A stretch of DNA of 64,000 nucleotides. It comes from Streptomyces xanthophaeus (GTDB lineage: Bacteria; Actinomycetota; Actinomycetes; Streptomycetales; Streptomycetaceae). The stretch is taken from positions 7,727,001 to 7,791,000 of the forward strand of contig NZ_CP076543.1 of assembly GCF_030440515.1 (NCBI RefSeq), read 5' to 3'. Positions within the stretch are counted from its first letter, which is position 1. Every line of letters begins with the position of its first letter. The translations under genes were made by a program, and so were the position numbers. The notes below the pieces were generated by a model. That model was not told the DNA's origin, ran no database searches, and saw only the letters and a list, made by a program, of their open reading frames with translations. Below, piece after piece: positions 26,905 through 34,798 of this stretch.

Positions 26905-27345
26905 TCAGGCGGCCTGTTCGGCACGGCTCTTGAGGTGGGTGAGCCAGCCCTCCAGGGAGTCGTGGAGCGCCTTGCCCAGCTCGTCGGTCTCGGCGTCGAC
27001 CGGGGCGCCGCTCCAGGACTCCTCGGTGCGGACGACGACCCCTGCACCGGACTCTTCGAAGACCCACACGTGGATGCCGACGATGCCGTCGACGGTCCCG
27101 CCCCAGACGATCCGCTTCCCGGGGACCAGCTCCTGCACGGTGGAGGTGATGTCCAGGCCGTGGGTGAGCCAGCTGAACGACCTGCCGGGCAGCAGCGGGC
27201 CGTCGACCTCGGTCCGGTCGATGTCCGCGTTCCATGCGGGCCAGGCCGCGACGTCGGTGTGCAGCGCCCACACGGTCGTGAGCGGGGCGTCGATCACGGT
27301 GCTCAGGCGGACGATCACGGGAGCGGTCTCGTCGATGGTGACCAT
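26905..27345 (-). CDS. SRPBCC-family ligand-binding protein
   Basis: A 146-residue START/Bet v1-like protein. The N-terminal strand RLSTVIDAPLTTVWALHTDVAAWPAW is a standard polyketide-cyclase/dehydrase-type (SRPBCC) opening, and the C-terminal long helix LHDSLEGWLTHLKSRAEQ closes the cavity. It binds a hydrophobic ligand or acts as a cyclase/lyase; nothing specific can be read. AGGAAG precedes ATG 27345. It is 52 bp downstream of the efflux gene and in the same direction as the oxygenase, so probably part of one transcription unit. Confidence 0.85.
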   Translation of the reverse strand: MVTIDETAPVIVRLSTVIDAPLTTVWALHTDVAAWPAWNADIDRTEVDGPLLPGRSFSWLTHGLDITSTVQELVPGKRIVWGGTVDGIVGIHVWVFEESGAGVVVRTEESWSGAPVDAETDELGKALHDSLEGWLTHLKSRAEQAA

Positions 27346-27397
27346 GGCGGTACTTCCTGTCTGGATGAGATGGGCCGGTGGTGGGGCTGTGGCTGAT

Positions 27398-28921
27398 CTA
27401 CCGGGCCGGCCCGGCGGGGGAGAGCGGGGAGGTTCCCGGGTCCGCGGCGGGCAGGGCGGCGGCGGTCGGGGTACGCGCCCCGGTGCGGCGGGTGAGGAGG
27501 AGTGCGAGGAGTGCGGTGGTGGCGAGGATTGCGGCGGAGACGGTGAAGGCGGCCCGGTATCCGGCGGTGAGGGCTTCCAGGGGTGGCTGAGCGGTGGTTG
27601 CGTGGGTGGTGACGGAGCCGGCCAGGGTGGCCAGGGCGGCGAGGCCGATCGCGCCGCCGACCTGGCGGGTGGTGTTCACCAGTCCGCCGGCCAGTCCCGC
27701 GTCCTGCCGGGGTACGCCGTCCACGGCGAGTGCGGTGAGCTGGACGAAGGCGATGCTCAGGCCCAGACCGACCAGGATGCTCGGCCCGAGGACATCGACG
27801 AGGTAGCTCCCGTCCGCCCGCATCCACGACAGCCACAACAGGCCGGCCGCCTCGGTCAGCAGGGCCGCGGTCACGGTCGCGGTGGCACCGATGGCCCGGG
27901 CGATCCGCGGTGCGAGAGCGGAGCCGATCATATGGGCGACGGCGAGCGGGAGTTGCCCCACACCGGTGACCAAGGGGCCGGAGCCGAGGACCTGTTGCTG
28001 ATAGAGCGGCAGGAAGAAGAACAGGGCGATCCACACGGAACCCAGCAGCGCCATCAGCACATTGCCCGCGGCGACCCGCCCGGCGGTGAGCAGCCGCGGC
28101 GGTACGAGCGCGTTCGGCCGGCGGCGCTCGATCATGCAGAAGGCCGCGAGCAGCACGGCGGCGGCCCCGAGGGAGCCCAGCACCCGGGCGTCGGTCCAGC
28201 CGGCGCCGCGTGCGGTGGTCAGCCCCCACACCAGGCAGGTCAGGGCGAGGGTGACGGTGACGGTACCCAGCAGATCGAACCGACCGCGCTGCCGCTCGCC
28301 CTTTCCACCGGCCGCCGCCGACGCGTCCCGTGGCACGAGCGCGATCACGGCGGCCAGTACCACCGCCGCTCCGAGCCCCACCGAGTGGAAGATCCAGGGC
28401 CAGCCCCAGGCCTGGGTGAGCACACCGCCCAGCAGCACGCCGCCGGCCGCTCCCGCGCCGGAGACCGCTCCCCACACCCCCAGGGCCCTGCCGCGCCCGG
28501 GGCCCGGCGGGAACCGGTCCATCACCAGGGCGAGCGCGGCCGGGGCGATCGCGGCGGCGCCGACGCCCTGCACCGCACGGGCCGTGATCAGCACGCCGGC
28601 GGAGGTGGTCAGTCCCGCCGCCACCGAGGCCAGCGCGAACAGGGCGAGCCCGGCGGCCAGCACCCGGCGTCGGCCGAGCAGGTCGGAGACCCGTCCGCCC
28701 GCCAGGAGCAGCGCGCCGAATGCCAGGCCGTAGGCATTGACCACCCAGGTGGTCCCGCCGTCCGAGAGGCCGGCACCCGCACGGATCTGCGGCAGCGCCA
28801 CATTGACGATCGAGGTGGCGAGCATGACGGTGAACTGGGCCGCGGCGAGTGCGGCGAGCACCGCTCCCGGCCCGGGAGTCCGGCCCGCTGCCCGGTCCGT
28901 CTGCGTGAGTGCAACGTTCAT
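27398..28921 (-). CDS. MFS drug efflux transporter (DHA2 type), intact copy
   Basis: A 507-residue antiporter with 14 predicted helices. The motifs MLATSIVNVALPQIRAG, GGRVSDLLGRRRVLA (motif A) and GGVLLGGVL (motif C) place it among EmrB/QacA-type drug/H+ antiporters. A decayed relative of this gene lies in opposite orientation at 62410-63312 and shares about 85 bp of upstream DNA, so the two come from a duplication. The promoter region carries 10-bp-phased GTGGACAG repeats (28945-29005). Directly downstream of the ATPase regulator gene, which may control it. Confidence 0.88.
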   Translation of the reverse strand: MNVALTQTDRAAGRTPGPGAVLAALAAAQFTVMLATSIVNVALPQIRAGAGLSDGGTTWVVNAYGLAFGALLLAGGRVSDLLGRRRVLAAGLALFALASVAAGLTTSAGVLITARAVQGVGAAAIAPAALALVMDRFPPGPGRGRALGVWGAVSGAGAAGGVLLGGVLTQAWGWPWIFHSVGLGAAVVLAAVIALVPRDASAAAGGKGERQRGRFDLLGTVTVTLALTCLVWGLTTARGAGWTDARVLGSLGAAAVLLAAFCMIERRRPNALVPPRLLTAGRVAAGNVLMALLGSVWIALFFFLPLYQQQVLGSGPLVTGVGQLPLAVAHMIGSALAPRIARAIGATATVTAALLTEAAGLLWLSWMRADGSYLVDVLGPSILVGLGLSIAFVQLTALAVDGVPRQDAGLAGGLVNTTRQVGGAIGLAALATLAGSVTTHATTAQPPLEALTAGYRAAFTVSAAILATTALLALLLTRRTGARTPTAAALPAADPGTSPLSPAGPAR

Positions 28922-28944
28922 GTCGCACAGACTCGGCGCGGACG

Positions 28945-29005
28945 GTGTCCACTATCCAGGCCCGGCCGGGGCGGCCACTGTCCACTCCTGTCCGCACCTG
29001 TCCAC
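28945..29005 (-). promoter_or_regulatory. GTGGACAG direct repeats in 10-bp phase upstream of the efflux gene
   Basis: On the gene strand, GTGGACAG (29005-28998), GCGGACAG (28995-28988) and GTGGACAG (28985-28978) recur every 10 bp, and a fourth, GTGGACAC (28952-28945), stands 31 bp before the ATG. Two of the three phased copies and the fourth are kept at identical spacing in front of the decayed copy (62326-62386). This is the pattern expected of a multimeric activator or repressor site on one face of the helix. Confidence 0.6.
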
Positions 29006-29034
29006 CCGGCCGCGGCGAAGGCGCGCGTCCGCCG

Positions 29035-31041
29035 TCACCGACGGGGGTCGTGCAACTCCCGCTGCCACAAGGCCTCGCAGAGCAGGTCCAGGCCCTGACG
29101 CAGGTGGCGGCGGTAGGTGCCGTACGGAAGGCCGAGGCGGCGGGCCGCCGCCTCCTGGGTGGGCGCACCCGAGAAGTGGCCCGCCGTCAGGGCCTCGCGG
29201 GCACGCACCCCGCGCGGGTCGAGCCCGAGGTCGTCGACGGCCCGGCGCAGCAGGGCACGCAACTCCCCGACAGGATCCCCGAGGTCGGCCGCAAGCCGGG
29301 TCCGCATCAGGGCACAGGCGGCGAACGCGTCCGCATCACGCCAGTGGGCCAGCGCCTCGCGTACGGCCTGGTCGAACGCGGTGCGCGAGACGGGCGACGG
29401 GCCGGCCGGGGCAGCGGGCGCCTCGGTGGCCGATATGAAGTGCATGAGCCATGACTCCACCGGCAGTTGACGCCAGTCGACTCCGAACACCCCGTACGTG
29501 TAAGCGCCGACCCGCGGCCGCGCCCCCGTGTCCGCCAGGGTGCCCTTGACGCGCTCGGCCCAGGTCTCGGCGTCCCGGAACACGGCGAAACCGTACGCGC
29601 GCCCACGGGCACGGGCCGCCTCCGCCTGGGCCCGGGAACTGCTCAGGTCGATGACGCGCGAGGGCACCTGGTACTGCTCGGGGTAGATCGAGAAGCGGCT
29701 GACCCCGATGTGCTCACCGGGGCTCACCGGCGCGGTGGCCTCGGTGTACCGCCAGGCGGCGGCCACGACGGGATCGGTGGCCAGGTCCTGGGCATCGGGC
29801 GGGGAAGGCAGCGCCAGCCGGGCCGTGAACGCCACGATCCGGCCCGTGCTCACGAGCCGGTAGACACTGAAGGCCTGCGGCTGGCGCTGCGCCCAGTAGC
29901 GGACCAGGTCCGCGGAGGCGGCCCCTTCCGTCTCGGTCGCCATGCGCAGGATGACATCGATGTCGTCCGGCTGCAGAGGACGGTCGTGGACCTCGTCCTC
30001 GCGGGACCAGGAGCGCAGCCGGGCCAGCGTCGCGCCCTCCCGGAACAGGTAGAAGAGATCGTCGGTGACCGTCCACACCCGCTCCTCGGGCGCCTCGCGC
30101 AGGATGCGCAGGTACTCGTCCGCCAGGCGCTGGCGCATCGCCTCGAAGGCGTTGGGCGCCCGCCAGCGCAGATCGGCGGCCAGCGTCTCGCGTGCCGCGT
30201 CGTGCGGGTACAGGCCCCGCAGGGTGGACTCCATGAAGGGCAGGTCCCGCAGCCAGGAGAAGAGCGGATGGACGTCCTCCCCGGGAAGGACCGCCGCCAG
30301 CAGCTCCTCGGACGTCGAGTGGGCCTGCGCCGCCACCTCCAGGGCACGGCGGTGGGCCGCCGTGGGCACCTCCCCGATCAGCCCCGCCAGCAGGGTGCGC
30401 AGCACGTCCGCGGTCGGGGCCCAGATCTCCTCCCGGCCACAGCCCTCCGATCCGGCCGCGGCCGCCAGCGACAGCGCCAGCGGGTTGCCCCCGGCGAAGC
30501 GCAGCACCCGGTCGCGCAGTTCGGGCCGGATCTGCGCCGCCACCAGCAGGCTCCGGGCCTGCTCCGCGGAGAACGGCTCCAGCTCGCTCACGTGCAGGAG
30601 CCGGGACCAGGCGGGATCGGCGGCCCACTGGGGCTGCGGAGCGCGCCGGCCGCCCAGGACGACCAGGGTGTCGTCCGCGGCGCGCGGCAGGAAGTGGTGC
30701 CACAGCCAGCTCTCCAGCCACTGGCAGTGCTCGAAGGAATCCACGAACAGGACCGTGCCCGGGACGTCCAGGAACGGTCCGGCGGCGTGCTCGAAATCGG
30801 CCGGGTCCCGGCTGACGAACCGGCCGTCGAGTTCGACGAGCAGCCGGCCGGCCGCCCGCGCGTGGTCCGCCAGCCGCCGCAGCAGCGTCGACTTCCCGAT
30901 GCCGCCCGGCCCGTACACGTAGAACGCGAACGGCGCCTGCGGGTCACCGGCCAACGCCTCGCCGAAGCGCCCGAGTTCCTCGTCCCGGCCGACGAAGGCC
31001 CGTACGCGCGCTCTGCTCAGTCTTTCCCCCCAGGACACCAT
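29035..31041 (-). CDS. ATPase-type transcriptional regulator (AAA/STAND N-terminus, HTH C-terminus)
   Basis: A 668-residue protein. Residues about 14-60 hold FVGRDEELGRF and the Walker A GPGGIGKST; TVLFVDSFEHCQW is a Walker B region, GGRRAPQPQW sensor-like, and GGNPLALSLAAAAG the winged-helix GxP-type motif of STAND ATPases. The middle contains a GNAT-like region of uncertain nature, and the C-terminus a sigma-4-like helix-turn-helix (PTQEAAARRLGLPYGTYRRHL). It should be an ATP-dependent signal-responsive regulator. Upstream (31083-31110) is a 9-bp inverted repeat. Adjacent to the efflux gene, whose phased repeats are candidate targets. Confidence 0.78.
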   Translation of the reverse strand: MVSWGERLSRARVRAFVGRDEELGRFGEALAGDPQAPFAFYVYGPGGIGKSTLLRRLADHARAAGRLLVELDGRFVSRDPADFEHAAGPFLDVPGTVLFVDSFEHCQWLESWLWHHFLPRAADDTLVVLGGRRAPQPQWAADPAWSRLLHVSELEPFSAEQARSLLVAAQIRPELRDRVLRFAGGNPLALSLAAAAGSEGCGREEIWAPTADVLRTLLAGLIGEVPTAAHRRALEVAAQAHSTSEELLAAVLPGEDVHPLFSWLRDLPFMESTLRGLYPHDAARETLAADLRWRAPNAFEAMRQRLADEYLRILREAPEERVWTVTDDLFYLFREGATLARLRSWSREDEVHDRPLQPDDIDVILRMATETEGAASADLVRYWAQRQPQAFSVYRLVSTGRIVAFTARLALPSPPDAQDLATDPVVAAAWRYTEATAPVSPGEHIGVSRFSIYPEQYQVPSRVIDLSSSRAQAEAARARGRAYGFAVFRDAETWAERVKGTLADTGARPRVGAYTYGVFGVDWRQLPVESWLMHFISATEAPAAPAGPSPVSRTAFDQAVREALAHWRDADAFAACALMRTRLAADLGDPVGELRALLRRAVDDLGLDPRGVRAREALTAGHFSGAPTQEAAARRLGLPYGTYRRHLRQGLDLLCEALWQRELHDPRR

Positions 31042-31082
31042 GGCGGCTCCATCCCTTTGTTCCAGCAGCGGACATCGATCGT

Positions 31083-31110
31083 GGTGGTCCGGGATCGTTC
31101 GCGGACCACC
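31083..31110. promoter_or_regulatory. Inverted repeat ggtggtccg / cggaccacc upstream of the ATPase regulator
   Basis: A perfect 9-bp inverted repeat with a 10-bp spacer lies 42-69 bp upstream of the regulator's ATG. An operator or a leader hairpin is possible. The rest of the 268-bp gap (31042-31309) shows nothing else I can name. Confidence 0.4.
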
Positions 31111-31309
31111 TGGCTCCGACCTGGCGGAGCCGTGCCGGCCTCCTCACGGAGAGGCCGGGCGTGACGGCGGGTGAGCGGTGCGGGCCCGGCCGGGAGGACG
31201 TCACGGACGCCGTGTCCGCGTCGTTCCCGCCGGGAGCCGCACACCCTGGAGACTCGATCGGGCTACGGGCCCTTCGCGGGGCGGGCGCTCCGCACGTGGC
31301 CCGTTCATG

Positions 31310-31702
31310 TCACCTGATGAGACCGAGATTCCCGTCGGCGGGTTGACCGGTGACCAGGAGGGTGGTCTCTTCGACGCGCCGGAAGCGGCCGTCGGGAGCC
31401 AGCTCGGCGAAGAGGTAGACCTCGGTGCGGGAGGTGTGGCCGTCGTCGTGGACGAGGGTGACGGTGTGGCGGTCGGCGTAGCGCGCCCCGTCGCGGAGCT
31501 CGTCGTGGACCTCGATGTGCCCGCTGCGGATCAGGGAGCGCAGGCGCGCCATGTGCTGGGCGAACGAGGTCCGGTCACTCCACACACCGTTGGTGCGCTG
31601 GCGGTAGTCGGGGGTGAAATGCCGGTCGATGGCTTCGGTGAGGTCGAGGCCCGGGGTGAACAGCAGGTCGTCGATGGCTCGGGTGATGTCGGTCGATGTC
31701 AT
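31310..31702 (-). CDS. NTF2-like (SnoaL-type) protein
   Basis: 130 residues starting at ATG 31702 (MTSTDITRAIDDLLF); longer in-frame starts would add a Pro/Arg-rich non-coding stretch. The family features are the N-terminal helices, FTPDYRQRTNGVWSDRTSF, and the strand order ending VYLFAELAPDGRFRRVEETTLLV, a compact cone fold used by SnoaL-like cyclases and ketosteroid-isomerase-type enzymes. It is 187 bp downstream of the P450 gene in the same direction and could act on its product; that is inference. Confidence 0.75.
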   Translation of the reverse strand: MTSTDITRAIDDLLFTPGLDLTEAIDRHFTPDYRQRTNGVWSDRTSFAQHMARLRSLIRSGHIEVHDELRDGARYADRHTVTLVHDDGHTSRTEVYLFAELAPDGRFRRVEETTLLVTGQPADGNLGLIR

Positions 31703-31889
31703 GGTCGTCTTCGCCTGATCGGAGTGGGGGGTGTACGGGGGAGGCCCGGGCTCGTGGAGCCGCGGAGGACTGTGCCCGGGGGAAGGCCGGGAAGCCCGGG
31801 AAAGCGGGGGAGGCCGGGGATGCCGGGCGAGGGACGGACGCCGGGCATGTACGCCGGCCACGGCCGGTCCGGTCACGGCCGGTGCCGCT

Positions 31890-33110
31890 TCAGCGGACGG
31901 GGGTGAAGTCCAGCGACAGCGAGAGCGGGCCCCGGGTGTACAGGCCGGCCTCCTGGTACCGGAATCCGGGGCTGTACCGGACCTGGTCGAGCAGCGGCAG
32001 GAGCATCGCGGCGACGGTCTCGATCTCGGCGCGCGCGAAGGCCGCGCCGACGCACTGGTGGAGTCCGGTGCCGAAGGACAGGTGCTGGGCGGCCGCGGTG
32101 AACGAGCGGGCGGTGCCCAGGTCCGGGCGGTGGATGTCGAAGGTGTCCGGGGCGGTGAAGGCGTCCGGGTCGCGATTGGCGGCGCCGATCATGCAGAAGA
32201 CGGTGGCGCCCGCCGGGACGGTGGTCCCGGCGAACACGCTGTCCTCCTCCGCCTGGCGGGGAATGAGCTGGACCGGCGGGGTGTAGCGCAGGGTCTCGGC
32301 GATCGCGGCGGCCAGCAGGTCCGGGTCCCGGCGGACCTGTGCCAGCTGCTCGGGGTGGTCGATCAGGTGCTTGAAGAGCAGGGCCAGTGTCTTGTCCGCG
32401 GGCTCGGCCGAGGCGACGAGGACATTGATGATCAGCGCGGTGACGTCGCGATCGCTCATGGCGATGCCGTCGAACTCGGCGGTGCACAGCTTCGATATCA
32501 GGTCGTCGCCGGGGTGGCGGCGCCGCTGTTCGATCACGGGGAGGAGGTAGGCCTCCAACTGCTCGGCGCAGTCGATGCAGTGGCGGCGGCGTTCGGGGGT
32601 GAGGGTGAGGCTGGTGATGAACTCGGCCACACCGCTGTGCCAGGCGCCCACCTGCTGCCAGTCCCTTCGGTCCAGGCCCAGGACGTCGAGCGTCACGTGG
32701 ATGGCGAAGGGCTTGCCGAAGTCGCTGACCAGATCGAACCGGCCCCGTGCGAGGAAGGGGGCCAGGAGTTCGGCGGCGTTGGCGTGGATGACACGTATCT
32801 GGTCCTGGAGTGCCGGGCCGGTGAAGGCCCGGACGACGATTCTTCGCTTGGCGGTGTGCTCGGCCCCGGTCATCTGGGCGAGGACCGGCCCGCGCATCAC
32901 CGGCTCGGCGCGCACCTGCAGCGTCTCGGTGGTGAACGCCCCGTGATCGGTCAGCACCCGCTTCACGTCCTCGTAGCGGGAGAGGAAGTAGCTGTCGATG
33001 GCCGGTTCGTAATGCACCGGAGCCTGCTCCCGCAGCTGTGCGAAGGAGCGGTGGGGGGCGGCGGCGAAGTCCTCGGACAGGATGCTGAAGCCGGTGTCGA
33101 GCACGGACAT
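31890..33110 (-). CDS. Cytochrome P450
   Basis: A 406-residue bacterial class I P450. Heme ligand Cys353 is in FGTGLHQCVGAAFAR; the ExxR motif is ETLRYTPP; the meander includes FTAPDTFDIHRPDLG. The I-helix reads VLVASAEPADKTLALLF, with Glu-Pro where most P450s have an acid-Thr pair for O2 activation. Start ATG 33110 (MSVLDTGFSILSEDF); the longer open frame is not coding in character. Electron-transfer partners are not in view. It probably oxidises a small molecule in the pathway of the neighbouring leftward genes. Confidence 0.9.
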   Translation of the reverse strand: MSVLDTGFSILSEDFAAAPHRSFAQLREQAPVHYEPAIDSYFLSRYEDVKRVLTDHGAFTTETLQVRAEPVMRGPVLAQMTGAEHTAKRRIVVRAFTGPALQDQIRVIHANAAELLAPFLARGRFDLVSDFGKPFAIHVTLDVLGLDRRDWQQVGAWHSGVAEFITSLTLTPERRRHCIDCAEQLEAYLLPVIEQRRRHPGDDLISKLCTAEFDGIAMSDRDVTALIINVLVASAEPADKTLALLFKHLIDHPEQLAQVRRDPDLLAAAIAETLRYTPPVQLIPRQAEEDSVFAGTTVPAGATVFCMIGAANRDPDAFTAPDTFDIHRPDLGTARSFTAAAQHLSFGTGLHQCVGAAFARAEIETVAAMLLPLLDQVRYSPGFRYQEAGLYTRGPLSLSLDFTPVR

Positions 33111-33448
33111 GGTGAAGACCTCTCGAACTGCGCAACGCGTGGGGGGACAAGGACCGGGGTCGGCGAAGCGCGCGCCCCGGTCCTGGCCGGAGGGGGGTTC
33201 CGGCCAGGACGCCGTCTGCGCCCCTCGCGTACGTGAGAGAGCGGCAGGCAGGCCGTCCGGCCTGCTAGACGAGCGAACGGCGGTACGGGTTCCGCTGGTT
33301 GGGGCGGCTTCCCGCCCGACCATTGGGCGGAAACCGACGCAAGATCCGCAGCTCACGGCCAGCGGGGACTTCGGCGGAGGCATCGAACACCGCGGACACG
33401 ACGAGGCAGCTCGAGTCCCACCGGACGACCCCGCCGGTGGGGCCGGTA

Positions 33449-33507
33449 CTGGTGAGCTCTCGTATTCAACTGTCACCAGTTCCCCGCTGAACCTAACCCG
33501 CTGGTGA
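33449..33507. promoter_or_regulatory. Three ctggtga half-sites upstream of the P450
   Basis: ctggtga occurs at 33449-33455 and 33501-33507 and in reverse (tcaccag) at 33473-33479, giving an inverted pair with a 21-bp spacer and another with a 17-bp spacer. They lie in the 527-bp gap (33111-33637) upstream of the P450 and of a rightward gene remnant. The gap holds no convincing gene. Confidence 0.35.
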
Positions 33508-33637
33508 CCGTGTGTGATCTTCAGCGGCGTATCGGCTTTCATCGGCGCCATCAGTGGCGAGAGGCCGCTCGGCGGCTGCCGGCCTGGGCTGAGGATTCAT
33601 GCGCACAGCCCCTCGGCCGTGGGTAGCGTTGCGACCC

Positions 33638-34117
33638 ATGGAGTTGGGTGTTGTGATCCCCTTGGCCGTCACCGTATTTGTGGCTACCGCGGGCTATGTG
33701 GCGACTTACCTGACGAATCTGCGCCTGGCGCGCCGCAAGGATCACCTAGAGAGGGTCAACCGTCAACTCGGCGAGCTCTACGGTCCGCTCTACGCGCAGG
33801 CGGAGGCGATGGACCGCTCCTGGAACAAGTTCGCTTCTCGCTACTGGCCTATGTGGGCTGAGTCGGTCCCCGCCACCCCCGAGCAGGCCGCCATCTGGCG
33901 GTTGTGGATGTCCACGGTGTTCCTGCCTCTCAACCGGCGGGGCTGCTTGCTCAGACACAACGCCTGCGCTGACCGAGCCCTTCCCGGGGCTTTCAGCCCC
34001 CGATGTCCTATCCCTGACCCATGGTGCAAAGTAGCTGAGACTGATCATGGCTCCGGGGTGGCCGACGACGTCGCCCGCCTAGTCCCAGGGCCTGAGTTCC
34101 CGGGTTGCCAGGTGTAG
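33638..34117 (+). pseudogene. 3'-truncated membrane protein remnant
   Basis: From ATG 33638 the frame encodes an N-terminal membrane helix (LGVVIPLAVTVFVATAGYVATY) then LARRKDHLERVNRQLGELYGPLYAQAEAMDRSW, which looks like the start of a Streptomyces protein family of unknown role. After about residue 100 (VFLPLNRR) the sequence changes abruptly to Cys/Pro/Arg-rich text with no family character and runs to a chance stop. A hairpin (ggggct/agcccc, 33986-34000) lies at the join region. A TAGCGT box at 33624 precedes the start. I read it as a broken gene whose 3' part was lost. Confidence 0.55.
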
Positions 34118-34531
34118 ATGCCGGGTCTCCGGCGGGTAGCTGGTCGGGGCCTGGAGTCCGAGAGCCCAGGCGGTGACGGCGCACCCGTACCCGTGCCGGT
34201 GTCGGTGGTAGTCGCCTGCGGCGACCTTGAGGAAGCGGCGGGCGGCGGGACTGTAGGGCTCCTGGTCGTTGTCGCCGGTGTTCTTGAGCCGGGGGTCGGC
34301 GAGGAGCCGGGCGAGGGCGCCGTGCCAGCGGGTCAGTTCCTCGGCCCGTTGGCGGAAGGCGCCGGCAGGGTCGTCGGTGTCGGCGAGCAGGGTCTCCAGG
34401 TCGAAGTACGCGGGAAGGGGGACCTGGTCGTCGTACTCCTCAAGGGCGTCGATCTCGGGGTGGGTGAAGGCCCGCACGTTGTACTGGCACAGGCTCATGG
34501 TGTTCTGCATCGACTCGCGGAAGTAGCGCAT
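34079..34531 (-). CDS. Hypothetical protein, 150 residues
   Basis: No family was recognised. The protein is mildly acidic, soluble, rich in charged and aromatic residues, with a His/Arg cluster GDYHRHRHGYGCAVTAWALG near the C-terminus. ATG 34531 has GGGAG 8 nt upstream. Its start overlaps the stop of an upstream fragment as TGATG, so it was the second gene of a coupled pair. Its end overlaps the rightward remnant by 39 bp. Base composition and codon use are like the neighbours. Confidence 0.6.
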   Translation of the reverse strand: MRYFRESMQNTMSLCQYNVRAFTHPEIDALEEYDDQVPLPAYFDLETLLADTDDPAGAFRQRAEELTRWHGALARLLADPRLKNTGDNDQEPYSPAARRFLKVAAGDYHRHRHGYGCAVTAWALGLQAPTSYPPETRHLHLATRELRPWD

Positions 34532-34755
34532 CAGTGGCTCCCGTCAGCTCTGGTGGTGGTGGGGGTGGGTGGGGGGTAGACGTCGAGGGTCACGTACGGG
34601 TCGTCCACCCAGTTCCGTACGGGCCGCAACGCGAGCACGTCGAAATAGCGGCCCTCCACGAAGGCGGGCAGCTGCAGGGATGCGAGCAGGTGCCCCGGAC
34701 GGGCGGAGACGCGTTCCACGTGTCGCTGCACCCGACCGTCGTCGTACGTCTGTCA
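34531..34755 (-). pseudogene. 5'-truncated gene remnant coupled to the 150-residue protein
   Basis: The frame QTYDDGR then VQRHVERVSARPGHLLASL continues upstream of the GTG at 34731 with the same protein-like character to about 34755, where an in-frame TGA and the efflux gene's trailing sequence begin. This suggests a gene that lost its N-terminal part. It ends PPPTPTTTRADGSH and its stop overlaps the next gene's start (TGATG). The product is not recognised. Confidence 0.45.
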
Positions 34756-34798
34756 CGCTGATCGCGGAATCACCCTGTTCGCCAGACGCCGGCCCGAT

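Noticed and set aside
26825..29098. 757-codon rightward open frame across SRPBCC and efflux genes
   Set aside because: It spans two real leftward genes and shows no domain.
33986..34000. Insertion-sequence end at the truncated gene
   Set aside because: Only a short ggggct/agcccc hairpin is visible; no target duplication, no second end and no transposase.
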